NCBI GenBank assembly: GCA_963677815.1
Contig: OY782499.1
Coordinates: 1,674,001 to 1,738,000 of the forward strand
Origin: JAEKNW01 sp963677815
GTDB taxonomy: Bacteria; Cloacimonadota; Cloacimonadia; Cloacimonadales; JAFGVF01
DNA: 64,000 bases
Direction: 5' to 3'
Of this stretch, positions 42,468-51,578 are shown piece by piece. Both the position numbers and the translations under genes were made by a program. The notes below the pieces were generated by a model. The model made no database searches, had not been told where the DNA came from, and saw nothing but the letters and a program-made list of their open reading frames with translations. Position 1 is the first letter of the stretch, and every line of letters starts with the position of its first letter.

Positions 42468-44858
42468 GTGAAAAAGAAACTTCTATATGTTGATGTACCC
42501 TTTTATGGTATCCACGGCGGAGATAAAAACAGATCAAATTTTCTCTGGAGCATACTAAAAGAGAATTTTGATACAGACTTACTACTATTAACTGATGATA
42601 AAGAGAACATTCAGGTAAATGACCATCAATGTGAGAACAAAACATATTTTTTAGAAGCCTTATCAGAAAAGAGCAGAACAGCAGATGCAATCTATGACTT
42701 TTCTAAAAAAGAAATGAATGAATTTTCTCATATTCTTCGGACAAACCAGTATGATATTATATTTTTTAGATTTATCTCTCCTGGTTTATTAGCTATCCAA
42801 GCAGCAAAAGTAAGTCCTGATACTCAAATCATTGTTGATGTAGATATGCTATTTTCCCGAATTGCTGCAATGAATTGGGCTGATAATCCAAGTATTATTA
42901 AGAATCGCTATTTCTACAGGGAGAAAAAGAAACTGGAAAAATTCGAAACCATGTTTTTCAAAAACAATTTTACCTTTCTTTTCACTAATGATTATGAAAG
43001 AAATTCCATTATAGAAAAACTCAAGTTAGAACATAGAAGAAAGTACTTTAAAGTCCTCCCAAATATGTTAAAGAAGGTAGATATAGATAATGTGGTCGGA
43101 ATAGATGAAGAACGATATATCTTAATTTTTGGGACAATGAATTCTATTGCTAATCAAGATGGTTTTAAGTTCTTTGTGACAGAAATTTATCCTTATGTTC
43201 GTTCTGTTTTAGCTGAATTAAATATAAAGGTTTTGGTAGTTGGGAAAAATCCACTTGCTTGGCAATATGAATATCAGGATGACCTTTTAAAAATAGTCGG
43301 TCCAGTAGATGATATAAATTCTTATATTAAAAATGCAATGTTAGTTTTTCTACCATTAAGAATAGCTTCAGGTACAAGAACAAGAATACTGGAAGCTGCT
43401 GCTTTGAAACGACCCGTCTTTACCTCAACAATTGGAGCCGAAGGTTTTAACTTTGGTCACCAAGAAATAATTATTGAAGACCATCCTGATGAGATTATAC
43501 CAAAACTAATCTATTTTGTTAAGAAACCAGAAGAATATATACAAATGGGGCAACTCTTATATGAAAAGTGTATGGAGTTTTATGAAGAAAGTGTAGTTGA
43601 ACAGCAATTGCTTGGCTATACTCAAGAGACCTATAAATATGAAGTTAAAGACCCTACAGGAGATAAAATGAAAGTTAATGCAGGAAAGAGAATTTGTATT
43701 GTTACCAATAGATTCTATCCAGAAGTAGGTGGTGCTGAAACAAATATCTATTACCAAGCTCGCATGCTTGCAGAATCAAACGATGTTACAGTAATCTGCC
43801 CTAAAAGAATAGATAAACCTTACCTTGAGGTAATGGATGGTATTACTGTTTATCGTCTTAAAGATTTTTATAATAGAAAAAAAGAATATCCAAACAAAGC
43901 TGCAAAAACATTGTGCTTTGATGTCTTTGGTCTTATTTATTTTGGTAACTATGATGTTGTACAAGTTTTCCCTGCCCTCAATCCCAACAATATGATAGCC
44001 TTCTTTGCTGCAAAATTATCAAAAACTCCTATTGTCTTGGCATCTTTTGATTATCTAGATTATGCTTCTATTATTAAGAAAGAGGGAACAATAAACCCAA
44101 ATGTTCTTAGATTTCATAAGCCTAATCCTAAGCAAGTTTATTTCTTGAAGAGGTTTGATTATATCTTTGCTATTTCTAACAAAGAAATAGAATTTTACAA
44201 AAAATATAATAAGAATGTGGAATACTCACCAGTACCAATCTTACTTGATGAATACAAAAATCAAGTTGCTAATCCAAGACAGAAATATGATATTTCTAAT
44301 TCTGAATTTGTCTATCTAGTCCTTGGTCGAGTCTGTAATGTTAAAGGACAGGATATAGCTTTAAGAGCTTTTAAAGAAGTTGCTAAGGAAATACCAAATG
44401 CAAGATTAGTTTTTGTGGGCAGGTTTGATTACGAACCAGATTTCTATGATGAAATGCAAAAATATATTAGGAAAAACGATTTAGTAGGTAAAGTAACCTT
44501 TACAGGAATGATTGAAAGAGAAGAAGTTCTGGGTTGGTTAAGGCATGCTGACATTCATGTTATCCCAGTACGTTTCATGAACTCTGGTGCTGTTGTTGTT
44601 GAATCATGGATTAGTGATACTCCAGTTATTCAGAGTGATGTAGTTGACCCTAACTTAGTTGTTGAAGGGGAAAATGGTTATCTTTTCCCAAGAGAAGATT
44701 CTAAAACTTGTGCTATTAAGATGGTAAAAGCATATAATGAAAGGGATAATCTAAAAAATCTAGCTAAAAAGGGTAAAGAATTAGTCGAGAAGAAATATAC
44801 TTACCAATATTTAACTGACCTCTATTTACGTGTTTACGATAGCCTAAAGAAGAGATAA
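42468..44858 (+). CDS. Fused double glycosyltransferase (two GT4-like units)
   Basis: The 796-residue protein starts at a GTG with GGGGTGA upstream. Residues 1-395 form one GT-B unit with a family-4-like C-lobe (LPLRIASGTRTRILEAAALKRPVFTS). After a short linker, residues about 405-796 form a second, clearly GT4 unit. Its N-lobe has NRFYPEVGGAETNIYYQARML, and its C-lobe has LGRVCNVKGQDIALRAF, VGRFDYEPDF, FTGMIEREEVLGWL and the nucleotide-site SGAVVVESWISDTPVI. It probably adds two sugars in turn to the lipid-linked repeat unit in the cytoplasm. It is the first gene of the polysaccharide operon. Confidence 0.87.
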   Translation: MKKKLLYVDVPFYGIHGGDKNRSNFLWSILKENFDTDLLLLTDDKENIQVNDHQCENKTYFLEALSEKSRTADAIYDFSKKEMNEFSHILRTNQYDIIFFRFISPGLLAIQAAKVSPDTQIIVDVDMLFSRIAAMNWADNPSIIKNRYFYREKKKLEKFETMFFKNNFTFLFTNDYERNSIIEKLKLEHRRKYFKVLPNMLKKVDIDNVVGIDEERYILIFGTMNSIANQDGFKFFVTEIYPYVRSVLAELNIKVLVVGKNPLAWQYEYQDDLLKIVGPVDDINSYIKNAMLVFLPLRIASGTRTRILEAAALKRPVFTSTIGAEGFNFGHQEIIIEDHPDEIIPKLIYFVKKPEEYIQMGQLLYEKCMEFYEESVVEQQLLGYTQETYKYEVKDPTGDKMKVNAGKRICIVTNRFYPEVGGAETNIYYQARMLAESNDVTVICPKRIDKPYLEVMDGITVYRLKDFYNRKKEYPNKAAKTLCFDVFGLIYFGNYDVVQVFPALNPNNMIAFFAAKLSKTPIVLASFDYLDYASIIKKEGTINPNVLRFHKPNPKQVYFLKRFDYIFAISNKEIEFYKKYNKNVEYSPVPILLDEYKNQVANPRQKYDISNSEFVYLVLGRVCNVKGQDIALRAFKEVAKEIPNARLVFVGRFDYEPDFYDEMQKYIRKNDLVGKVTFTGMIEREEVLGWLRHADIHVIPVRFMNSGAVVVESWISDTPVIQSDVVDPNLVVEGENGYLFPREDSKTCAIKMVKAYNERDNLKNLAKKGKELVEKKYTYQYLTDLYLRVYDSLKKR

Positions 44859-44861
44859 TTA

Positions 44862-46034
44862 ATGAAAGCTTTGATAGCTCATAACCTCTATGGTTACGTG
44901 GGGGGAATAGAAAGATATATTTACAAAGTCGGTTCTCTATTAAAGAGACAGGGCTGGACTCTTTACGGATTGTTTGAGTCTAAAGTGGATAATATTAGTA
45001 ATTTTGGTGAAATCTACGAAGACATATTTTTCGGTAACGAAAACAATATTGATTCTTTAATAAATAAATTTTATAGCTTAGATATTGAAGTTGTTTTTAT
45101 TCATAAATGCAACAACGTTGATATATTGTCTAAGTTGAATAAGAATTTCTTTACTATCTCAACTATTCATGACCATGATTATTATTGCTTTAGACATCAC
45201 AAGTATTTCCCTCTAAAAAGAATAAATTGTCCATTGCCTATGAATGCAATCTATTGTTCCTTGTGTTCACTCTTAATCCAAAAAGATAAGTCAAAGACCT
45301 TGGGCTTTTCTTTAATCAAAGCTAGGGAAAAAATGGCATTAACTGAAGAGATTAAGGATGCTGATGCTACTATTGTCTTATCAAAATACATGATGAGAAA
45401 TCTTGATATGAATAGGTGGAATATTGATAGTGTTTATAGAATTTACCCTATCCATGAAGTTTCTGAAAATGAACATGTAGTAAGAGATAAGAAGTATAAT
45501 AGTAATTACTTATTCGTTGGTCAATTAATAAAGGGAAAGGGTGTAGATATTCTAATAGAAGCTTGCCGTCATTTAAAACATAATTATTCACTAAAGATAG
45601 TTGGGAGTGGAAATGATTTTGGCTATCTCGACAGACTCATAAAGATGTATGGCTTGTCCAAAAATATTCAGCTTGTTGGTTGGACTGATAATGTTGAAAA
45701 ATATTATGAAAATGCTGATTTAGTTATTGTCCCATCACGATGGCAAGAACCCTTTGGCTTAATTGGTATTGAGGCCTTTAGCAGAAAAGTACCAGTAGTA
45801 GGCTTTGATATCGGTGGTATTTCAGAATGGTTACATCATAAAAAAAATGGGTACTTAGTAAAAAAGAGAAGTCCTGAAGGACTTGTTGAGGCTCTTGAAT
45901 ATATCGAAAATAATCCCAAACTTATCCATAAATGGGGACAAGCAGGCTATGATTATGTTAAAGAAAATTATAGTGAATCTTGTTTTCTAGATTCAATAAA
46001 AATTATATTACAACAAGCTAAGGTGAAGTTTTAA
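44862..46034 (+). CDS. Family 4 glycosyltransferase
   Basis: The 390-residue protein shows the GT4 layout. The N-lobe opens ALIAHNLYGYVGGIERYIYKVG and includes HDHDYYCFRHH and a Cys-rich stretch around residues 125-145. The C-lobe has FVGQLIKGKGVDILIEA, LVGWTDNVEKYYENADLVIVPS and the E-x7-E motif in EPFGLIGIEAFSRKVPVVGFD. It transfers a sugar from a nucleotide donor to the growing repeat unit. It starts 3 bases after the previous stop and its own stop overlaps the next start by one base. Confidence 0.9.
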   Translation: MKALIAHNLYGYVGGIERYIYKVGSLLKRQGWTLYGLFESKVDNISNFGEIYEDIFFGNENNIDSLINKFYSLDIEVVFIHKCNNVDILSKLNKNFFTISTIHDHDYYCFRHHKYFPLKRINCPLPMNAIYCSLCSLLIQKDKSKTLGFSLIKAREKMALTEEIKDADATIVLSKYMMRNLDMNRWNIDSVYRIYPIHEVSENEHVVRDKKYNSNYLFVGQLIKGKGVDILIEACRHLKHNYSLKIVGSGNDFGYLDRLIKMYGLSKNIQLVGWTDNVEKYYENADLVIVPSRWQEPFGLIGIEAFSRKVPVVGFDIGGISEWLHHKKNGYLVKKRSPEGLVEALEYIENNPKLIHKWGQAGYDYVKENYSESCFLDSIKIILQQAKVKF

Positions 46035-47338
46035 TGACTGAACGAGAAATGATATCAATGATTAGAAGTAAGTACGAGAATACAAAACATTTATTTATTC
46101 TTAAATTTCTCAAAACATTAATTTCTAAACTATTTCTCTTGTTTTTCATCCTTATGATTTTTACATTTTTCACACTACCAACCTTCATTATCCTAGCTTT
46201 TAGAAAGCTATTTAAGGGTGTACCAATCTTAAAAAATGTGGAAATAATCGGACATAATTCTAATTTACTTGAGTTAAGACTCTTCAATTTTGATGGATTT
46301 CTTCTTAATAAATCAGCGTTAATTTTTAGATTGCTGACAAGTAAGATTAATTTTGTAGGCACAAGTTTTCTTTCAAAAGACTATTTGGATAATGAAATGA
46401 CTAATTTAATATTCAGTCATGGCTATCCAGGAATTTTCAATCTCTGGTTTATTCGCCAATCAACTAAAATAGCCCATGAGGGACTTATTCAAACAGAATT
46501 AGAATACCTAGCAACCAAGAATTTGAAGAGAGATATCTCTATAATAATTAAAACACTACCTGCTCTCTTATATAGAAGCCAAACTTCAGAATATCAGGAA
46601 AAACTAAATATCTTTGACTTGAAATTTGATAATATTTCTATGAAAAAAGGGGTGGAGTTAGTAGATGAAACAATTCAAAAGAATCAGAAAAGAAAATTTT
46701 TCTTTGTAAATCCTGATTGTATGAATAAATTATATGTAGATAAAGAGTATTTCTCTATTTTGGAAAGAGCAGATTATGTTTTTCCTGATGGAATTGGTAT
46801 TAGTATTGCTTGTAATATATTGAAGACTCCTTTAATGGAAAATGTAAATGGAACAGATATGCTTCCTTTCTTGTGCGAGTTAAGTCAGAATAAAGATTAT
46901 TCCATATTTTTGTTTGGTGCAAAACCAGGAGTAGCAAAAAAAATGAAAAAAAAGCTTGAAGAAAAATTTCCTAAGTTAAAAATTGTTGGAACTAGAGATG
47001 GGTATTTTGATTGGAAAAAAGATTCTAAGCAAATAGTCCAAGAAATTAATCTTTCTCAAGCTAATATCTTACTGGTAGCCTTCGGAGTACCTCTCCAAGA
47101 AAAATGGATAGATATCAATTATGACAAACTACAAGCCCAAGTTTTAATGGGAGTAGGTGGTTTATTTGATTTTTACTCAGGTCAAATGAAAAGAGCTCCT
47201 AAATGGATGAGAGAAATTGGTATGGAATGGCTGTTTAGACTGCTCAAAGAACCCAAAAGAATGTGGAAACGATATATTATTGGAAATCCACTATTTCTCT
47301 ATAGAGTTCGTAAATGGAAAAATAAAAAGAATAGGTGA
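46034..47338 (+). CDS. WecG/TagA/CpsF (GT26) glycosyltransferase fused to a degenerate sugar-transferase domain
   Basis: The 434-residue protein has a GT26 domain at about 195-434. It includes FFVNPDCMNKLYVDKEYF, DYVFPDGIGISIACNIL, VNGTDMLPFLCEL, FLFGAKPGVAKKMKKKLEEK and KIVGTRDGYF, with a C-terminal basic tail. GT26 enzymes add ManNAc-type sugars to undecaprenyl-linked acceptors. The first 190 residues are not part of that family. They have a membrane hairpin (about 28-60) and then the pattern of a priming sugar transferase (KINFVGTSFLS, GYPGIFNLWFIRQS, SIIIKTLPALLYR) without its catalytic residues. The next gene encodes an intact priming enzyme, so this part may anchor or regulate. Confidence 0.85.
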   Translation: MTEREMISMIRSKYENTKHLFILKFLKTLISKLFLLFFILMIFTFFTLPTFIILAFRKLFKGVPILKNVEIIGHNSNLLELRLFNFDGFLLNKSALIFRLLTSKINFVGTSFLSKDYLDNEMTNLIFSHGYPGIFNLWFIRQSTKIAHEGLIQTELEYLATKNLKRDISIIIKTLPALLYRSQTSEYQEKLNIFDLKFDNISMKKGVELVDETIQKNQKRKFFFVNPDCMNKLYVDKEYFSILERADYVFPDGIGISIACNILKTPLMENVNGTDMLPFLCELSQNKDYSIFLFGAKPGVAKKMKKKLEEKFPKLKIVGTRDGYFDWKKDSKQIVQEINLSQANILLVAFGVPLQEKWIDINYDKLQAQVLMGVGGLFDFYSGQMKRAPKWMREIGMEWLFRLLKEPKRMWKRYIIGNPLFLYRVRKWKNKKNR

Positions 47339-47342
47339 TTCT

Positions 47343-48056
47343 ATGGATAAAAGAATTAGAGAACAGAGAATAGAAAGATTGATGAGACTGACTCAGAAGA
47401 AAAATAGATCATCAATATCTTATAAAATAGCACTATGGGATTATACTATCAAATTTGTAGTAATGTTCAAGAAAATTCTTGATGTTATAGCTTCTCTTAT
47501 ATTGCTGATATTATTGTCTCCAATCTTCATTATAACAGCATTATTTATTTATATTGAAGACCCTGGGCCTATATTTTATATAGCTCCGAGAGTTGGTAAA
47601 GATGGTAAACATTTTGGATTTATTAAATTTAGATCTATGGTAATGAATGCAGATAAGATTAAAGATCAGCTCTTAGACCAAAACGAATCTAAAGCTGGTG
47701 TTATTTTTAAAATGAAAAAAGACCCTCGAGTTACTAAAACCGGTCGCTTCATCCGACGTTTTTCAATAGATGAGCTTCCACAACTATTCAACGTCTTAAA
47801 AGGGGATATGAGTTTAGTAGGTCCTAGACCTCCACTTCCTCGCGAAGTAGCAGAATACACTCTATTGGACAGAAAAAGACTGCATGTTATGCCTGGTATC
47901 ACTTGTCTCTGGCAGGTAAAAGGAAGAAGTGATATACCTTTTGATGAACAAGTCCAACTTGATATGCAATATATTAAATCGAGTAGCTTCTGGAAAGATA
48001 TTAAAATATTACTAATGACCATTCCTGCAGTTATTAGTGGAAAAGGTGCTTATTAA
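47343..48056 (+). CDS. Priming sugar-phosphate transferase (polyprenyl-phosphate, PglC/WbaP catalytic type)
   Basis: The start at 47343 follows the GT26 stop by 4 bases. Upstream in-frame codons lie inside the previous gene. The 237-residue protein has one membrane helix (about 42-64) and the full catalytic domain. Visible are DPGPIFYIAPRVGKDGKHF, FIKFRSM, the DELPQLFNVLKGDMSLVGPRP block, PGITCLWQVKGRSD and the C-terminal SFWKDIKILLMTI. It transfers a sugar-1-phosphate from a nucleotide sugar to undecaprenyl phosphate and so starts the repeat unit. All key Asp, Glu and Arg residues are present, in contrast to the related domains at 46034-46600 and 49370-49823. Confidence 0.92.
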   Translation: MDKRIREQRIERLMRLTQKKNRSSISYKIALWDYTIKFVVMFKKILDVIASLILLILLSPIFIITALFIYIEDPGPIFYIAPRVGKDGKHFGFIKFRSMVMNADKIKDQLLDQNESKAGVIFKMKKDPRVTKTGRFIRRFSIDELPQLFNVLKGDMSLVGPRPPLPREVAEYTLLDRKRLHVMPGITCLWQVKGRSDIPFDEQVQLDMQYIKSSSFWKDIKILLMTIPAVISGKGAY

Positions 48057-48082
48057 AGAAATATAAAACATTTGGAGGAAAA

Positions 48083-48421
48083 ATGGAACATACTTTTGAA
48101 ATGAAGAACAATGTTGGAGTCCTAAAAGTTTCAGGAAGATTGGATGCATATAATTCTGCAGAATTTAAAGAAACTTTCACAAAATACACTGAGCAAACAG
48201 TTAATTTTGTTCTAGATTTATCTAGCCTTGATTTTTTAGATTCTACTGGACTTGGTAGTCTTGTAGCCTGCTTGAAAGCTATTTCAGAAAAAGATGGAGA
48301 TATAAGAATTGCTAACATGTCCGAAAAGCCTAGAATGGTTTTTGAAATAACCAGAGCTTATAAAATTTTTGAAATATTTGATGATGTTGATGTTGCTGTA
48401 ATGAGTTATGAAGCTGATTAA
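48083..48421 (+). CDS. STAS-domain anti-sigma-factor antagonist
   Basis: The 112-residue protein is a single SpoIIAA-like STAS domain. GVLKVSGRLDAYNSAEFKE opens it, and the switch motif LDFLDSTGLGSLV follows, with the phosphorylatable Ser54. No cognate kinase or phosphatase is adjacent. STAS proteins switch partner by phosphorylation. SypA of Vibrio fischeri is a STAS protein inside a polysaccharide locus that controls biofilm formation. This one may likewise control polysaccharide output. GGAGG precedes the ATG. Confidence 0.9.
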   Translation: MEHTFEMKNNVGVLKVSGRLDAYNSAEFKETFTKYTEQTVNFVLDLSSLDFLDSTGLGSLVACLKAISEKDGDIRIANMSEKPRMVFEITRAYKIFEIFDDVDVAVMSYEAD

Positions 48422-48434
48422 TTCAGGAGTTTAG

Positions 48435-49823
48435 ATGAAGTGTCTTATTTTTGCAAAAACTGAAGATTCATCTTGGGTAAGGGAATTATTTGACAAGACA
48501 AACCCTTATTTACTAAAAATCGTAAATAAACCCTTATTAGAATATTTTATTGATTTCTGTTCTACCTTACAAATTTCTGAAATAAAAATTGTTTCTAATA
48601 GCACTACTGCTGAATTAAGTAATTATTTCAAAGATGGCACTAAATGGGGAGTACATATAGAATATAATGTTTCTAAACCTGAAGATGACCTTAAACGTGT
48701 TGTTTTGAAAAACTACTCTTTTTGTAAAAATAATGACGTCTTGATTATTTCTGATTTTTTCTTCTTAGAATATGATGTTAAATCTATTCTAAAAGAAAAA
48801 GAGAATATTCTTAATTATCTATATGAAAACAAGAGTAAGAATATTCAGCTTCACCAAAAAGACGATTCGATTAAGAATATTGATATAGAGAAAGATTTAC
48901 CACATAATGATTATTTTAATATCCATAAGATAGATGATGTGATGTCTTATTACACACTATCTATGGATATTCTTAATGACCAATGTGGTTCTTATGTTCT
49001 GCCGGGATATAGCTCTGAACCAAGGACTCACTTAGGTATGAATGTTTCCTATCCCAAATCAACTACTATTGATACACCTGTTATGATTGGTAATAATGTT
49101 AGATTGGGTGAAATGGTTGCTATAGGTAAAAATTCTATTATCGGTGATAATATCATCATAGAATCATTATCCAATATTTCTAATAGTATAGTATATTCTG
49201 ATTCTTTTGTTGGTAATGATTTAGAAATTGATAATAAGATAATTTATAATAATAAGCTTATTTCTGCTAAAAGTGGTCAAGCTATTATAATGGATGATGA
49301 TTATTTGATTTCTGGAATAAGTAAAGAAAGAAAGGTGGGTAGACTACAGAAATACTTCCAAATTCTACTTACTGTAGTTCAAATTATTATCCAAACAATA
49401 CCCTTTATCTTAGTTAGTCCTGTTTTGCTAATTCTTCATAAGAAATATAATCTTACTCAAATTTATTATCTATCTAAAGAAAGAAAGATAAAACGAATGT
49501 TCAGTGTTGATAACGCTAGAAAACATCCTTTTATTAAACTTATAAAGAAATTTGCTCTTGATAAGTATCCTTCCCTTTTCTATGTCCTCAGTGGTAAATT
49601 ATTACTTGTTGGTAATAAAACCTTAACCATGTCCAAGAAACATAAGAAAATGCTAGCAAACTTACCTTATTACTGCCCTGGCGTTTATAGTTATTGGGAA
49701 TCTTTGAACCAAGGATTTAACTCCGAAGAAGAAATTCATGAGCTTTATTATATTAACAACAATAATTTTTGGAGTAATCTTTATATTTACTGCAAAATCA
49801 ACTTTTTAAGGTTATTCTGGTAA
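48435..49823 (+). CDS. Degenerate NDP-sugar pyrophosphorylase / left-handed beta-helix / degenerate sugar-transferase fusion
   Basis: The 462-residue protein joins three parts. Residues 1-190 follow the nucleotidyltransferase pattern (MKCLIFAK..., NPYLLKIVNKPLLEYFIDF), but the usual Gly-rich GTR loop is replaced by TEDSSWVREL. Residues about 195-290 are a left-handed beta-helix with hexapeptide repeats (TPVMIGNNVRLGEMVAIG). The last 150 residues have a membrane helix (LTVVQIIIQTIPFILVSPVL) and then align by eye with the priming sugar-transferase domain. There the key motifs read DKYPSLFYVLSGKLLLVGNK and CPGVYSYWESL, so the catalytic Glu and the PRP motif are gone. It is probably a scaffold or regulator. 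Confidence 0.75.
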   Translation: MKCLIFAKTEDSSWVRELFDKTNPYLLKIVNKPLLEYFIDFCSTLQISEIKIVSNSTTAELSNYFKDGTKWGVHIEYNVSKPEDDLKRVVLKNYSFCKNNDVLIISDFFFLEYDVKSILKEKENILNYLYENKSKNIQLHQKDDSIKNIDIEKDLPHNDYFNIHKIDDVMSYYTLSMDILNDQCGSYVLPGYSSEPRTHLGMNVSYPKSTTIDTPVMIGNNVRLGEMVAIGKNSIIGDNIIIESLSNISNSIVYSDSFVGNDLEIDNKIIYNNKLISAKSGQAIIMDDDYLISGISKERKVGRLQKYFQILLTVVQIIIQTIPFILVSPVLLILHKKYNLTQIYYLSKERKIKRMFSVDNARKHPFIKLIKKFALDKYPSLFYVLSGKLLLVGNKTLTMSKKHKKMLANLPYYCPGVYSYWESLNQGFNSEEEIHELYYINNNNFWSNLYIYCKINFLRLFW

Positions 49824-49827
49824 TATT

Positions 49828-50436
49828 ATGCACTTAATACTTATTGGTGGCGGTACTTCTTCTGGCAAAACAACTATTGCTAAGCAGATTACTGGTCAAC
49901 TAAACAATCAGAATGTTTACACTTTTTCACATGACAATTATTATTATGATTTGGCGAATCTAAGTCCCCAAGAAATCAAAAAAATTAACTTCGACCATCC
50001 TGATGCTATTGATAGTCAAAGATTGATTTCGGATGTGAATGATATCTTAGCAAAAAAAGAAATTTATATTCCTGATTATGATTTCATAAGCCACAGAAGA
50101 ATCCAAGGTGAATTTATTAATAATAGTTATGATGTGATAATTCTAGAAGGGATTTTTGCCCTTTATTTTCCTGAACTTCTTAAATTAGCTTCTTTAAGAA
50201 TATTCGTTGATACAGATGCTGATTTAAGACTAGCTAGAAGAATAGACAGAGACATAAATAATCGTGGGTTTACGGTTAATGAAGTCCTTGACCAATACAT
50301 TGAAACAGTTAAGCCTATGCATGATATCTTTATAGAAGGAACAAAAAAACAAGCTGATATTATTATTCCAGGAGAAAAGAAATTTGACCGGGTTCTAATA
50401 ATGATTAATGGATTCTTAAAAGAATTATTGGGGTAA
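49828..50436 (+). CDS. Uridine kinase-family P-loop kinase
   Basis: The 202-residue protein belongs to the uridine kinase/phosphoribulokinase family. It has Walker A GGGTSSGKTT (residues 7-16), FSHDNYYYDL with the substrate-contact Asp and Tyr, a FDHPDAID stretch, IILEGIFAL, and the lid RLARRIDRDINNRG. Uridine kinase phosphorylates uridine or cytidine, a salvage step. Inside this operon it could instead supply UMP/UDP for nucleotide sugars or phosphorylate another small molecule. A nucleotidyltransferase-like gene follows 2 bases later, which suggests a paired role. Confidence 0.87.
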   Translation: MHLILIGGGTSSGKTTIAKQITGQLNNQNVYTFSHDNYYYDLANLSPQEIKKINFDHPDAIDSQRLISDVNDILAKKEIYIPDYDFISHRRIQGEFINNSYDVIILEGIFALYFPELLKLASLRIFVDTDADLRLARRIDRDINNRGFTVNEVLDQYIETVKPMHDIFIEGTKKQADIIIPGEKKFDRVLIMINGFLKELLG

Positions 50437-50438
50437 GA

Positions 50439-51566
50439 ATGGGAAAATATACATTAACTGGCTCACAAGAATTTGACCAACTAATTGATCAACAGTTAGT
50501 TTTAGTGAAAGATGAAATATTAAAAATAATACCTTCTCAAGATATTGCTGCTATCCTTCTAGGTGGTGGTTATGGTAGAGGGGAGGGAGGGGTTCTTTTT
50601 GAGAATGACACTGAATACCTCTATAACGACTACGATTTATTTGTAATTCTAAGAAATGTTTCCTATCGAAAAAAGAAAGAATATCAAAGTAAAATACACT
50701 TAATTCACGAAAAATTTACCCCTATGTTTAAGATAGATGTAGATGTTGGTCCTTTACAAACAGTTAGTGCTATAGCCAAAGCTCCTCATTGGATGATGTG
50801 GTATGAATTGAAGAATGGACACATGGTCCTATGGGGAAAAGAAAATATTAAGAACTATTTTCCTGATTACAGCAGAAGTAAGATGCCTATTATGGAGGCC
50901 TATCGTTTGCTTCTTAATAGAGGTGTTGGCTTGCTTTTATGCCAAAAACATTTCGATACTTTTGAGGAAGAAGAATCTAAAGAATTTATTCTCCGTAATA
51001 TTAGAAAAGCCCAATTAGCTATGGGGGATGCTTTTCTCATAAAAAAAGGACTCTTCCACTATTCTTATAAAAGAAGAGATGATATTTTTACTGAACTCGT
51101 TGATGAAGCAGATTTAAAACTCTTGGGTATTTATCAAGACTATAAAACTGCTTATAATTTTAAGGAAAGACCTCATAAGGCAAATCTTTCTAAAGCTGAA
51201 TATTTGGAAGAATATAAAAGAGTTCTTGTTACCTATGAAAAAGTCTATAACTGGGTATTTACTGGTCAATATTCCGACCATTTATTACTAGCTGAATATC
51301 AAAATGTTATATATCAAGCTTTTAATAATACTAATAATCTAAAAGAACTAGCTAAAAATATTTGCAAGAATGTAAAAATTGGCTATTCTTTAAAAAATAG
51401 ATATCTCTTGACTAAGCATCCTAGATTTAGATTATTTATGACTTTGCCATACTTTTTATTTAAAATAGAGGAAATAAGTTGCCAAGAAATTCTTACTTGT
51501 AATAATTGTCAAAATAAAGAAGATTTGTTAAATGTCTTCATTGATTTGTGGGAAAAAAATAATTAG
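50439..51566 (+). CDS. Nucleotidyltransferase-like protein (DNA polymerase beta superfamily pattern)
   Basis: The 375-residue protein has an N-terminal stretch AAILLGGGYGRGEGGVLF followed by NDYDLFVIL and later KIDVDVGPLQ. That is the GG...GRGE, DxD, D arrangement of minimal nucleotidyltransferases. The rest is helical and not recognised, with four Cys near the C-terminus (CQEILTCNNC). The enzyme might join a nucleotide to a sugar, a lipid carrier or a protein. It lies directly after the uridine-kinase-like gene. No known exopolysaccharide family matches it to my eye. Confidence 0.6.
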   Translation: MGKYTLTGSQEFDQLIDQQLVLVKDEILKIIPSQDIAAILLGGGYGRGEGGVLFENDTEYLYNDYDLFVILRNVSYRKKKEYQSKIHLIHEKFTPMFKIDVDVGPLQTVSAIAKAPHWMMWYELKNGHMVLWGKENIKNYFPDYSRSKMPIMEAYRLLLNRGVGLLLCQKHFDTFEEEESKEFILRNIRKAQLAMGDAFLIKKGLFHYSYKRRDDIFTELVDEADLKLLGIYQDYKTAYNFKERPHKANLSKAEYLEEYKRVLVTYEKVYNWVFTGQYSDHLLLAEYQNVIYQAFNNTNNLKELAKNICKNVKIGYSLKNRYLLTKHPRFRLFMTLPYFLFKIEEISCQEILTCNNCQNKEDLLNVFIDLWEKNN

Positions 51567-51578
51567 GAAATAATAATA

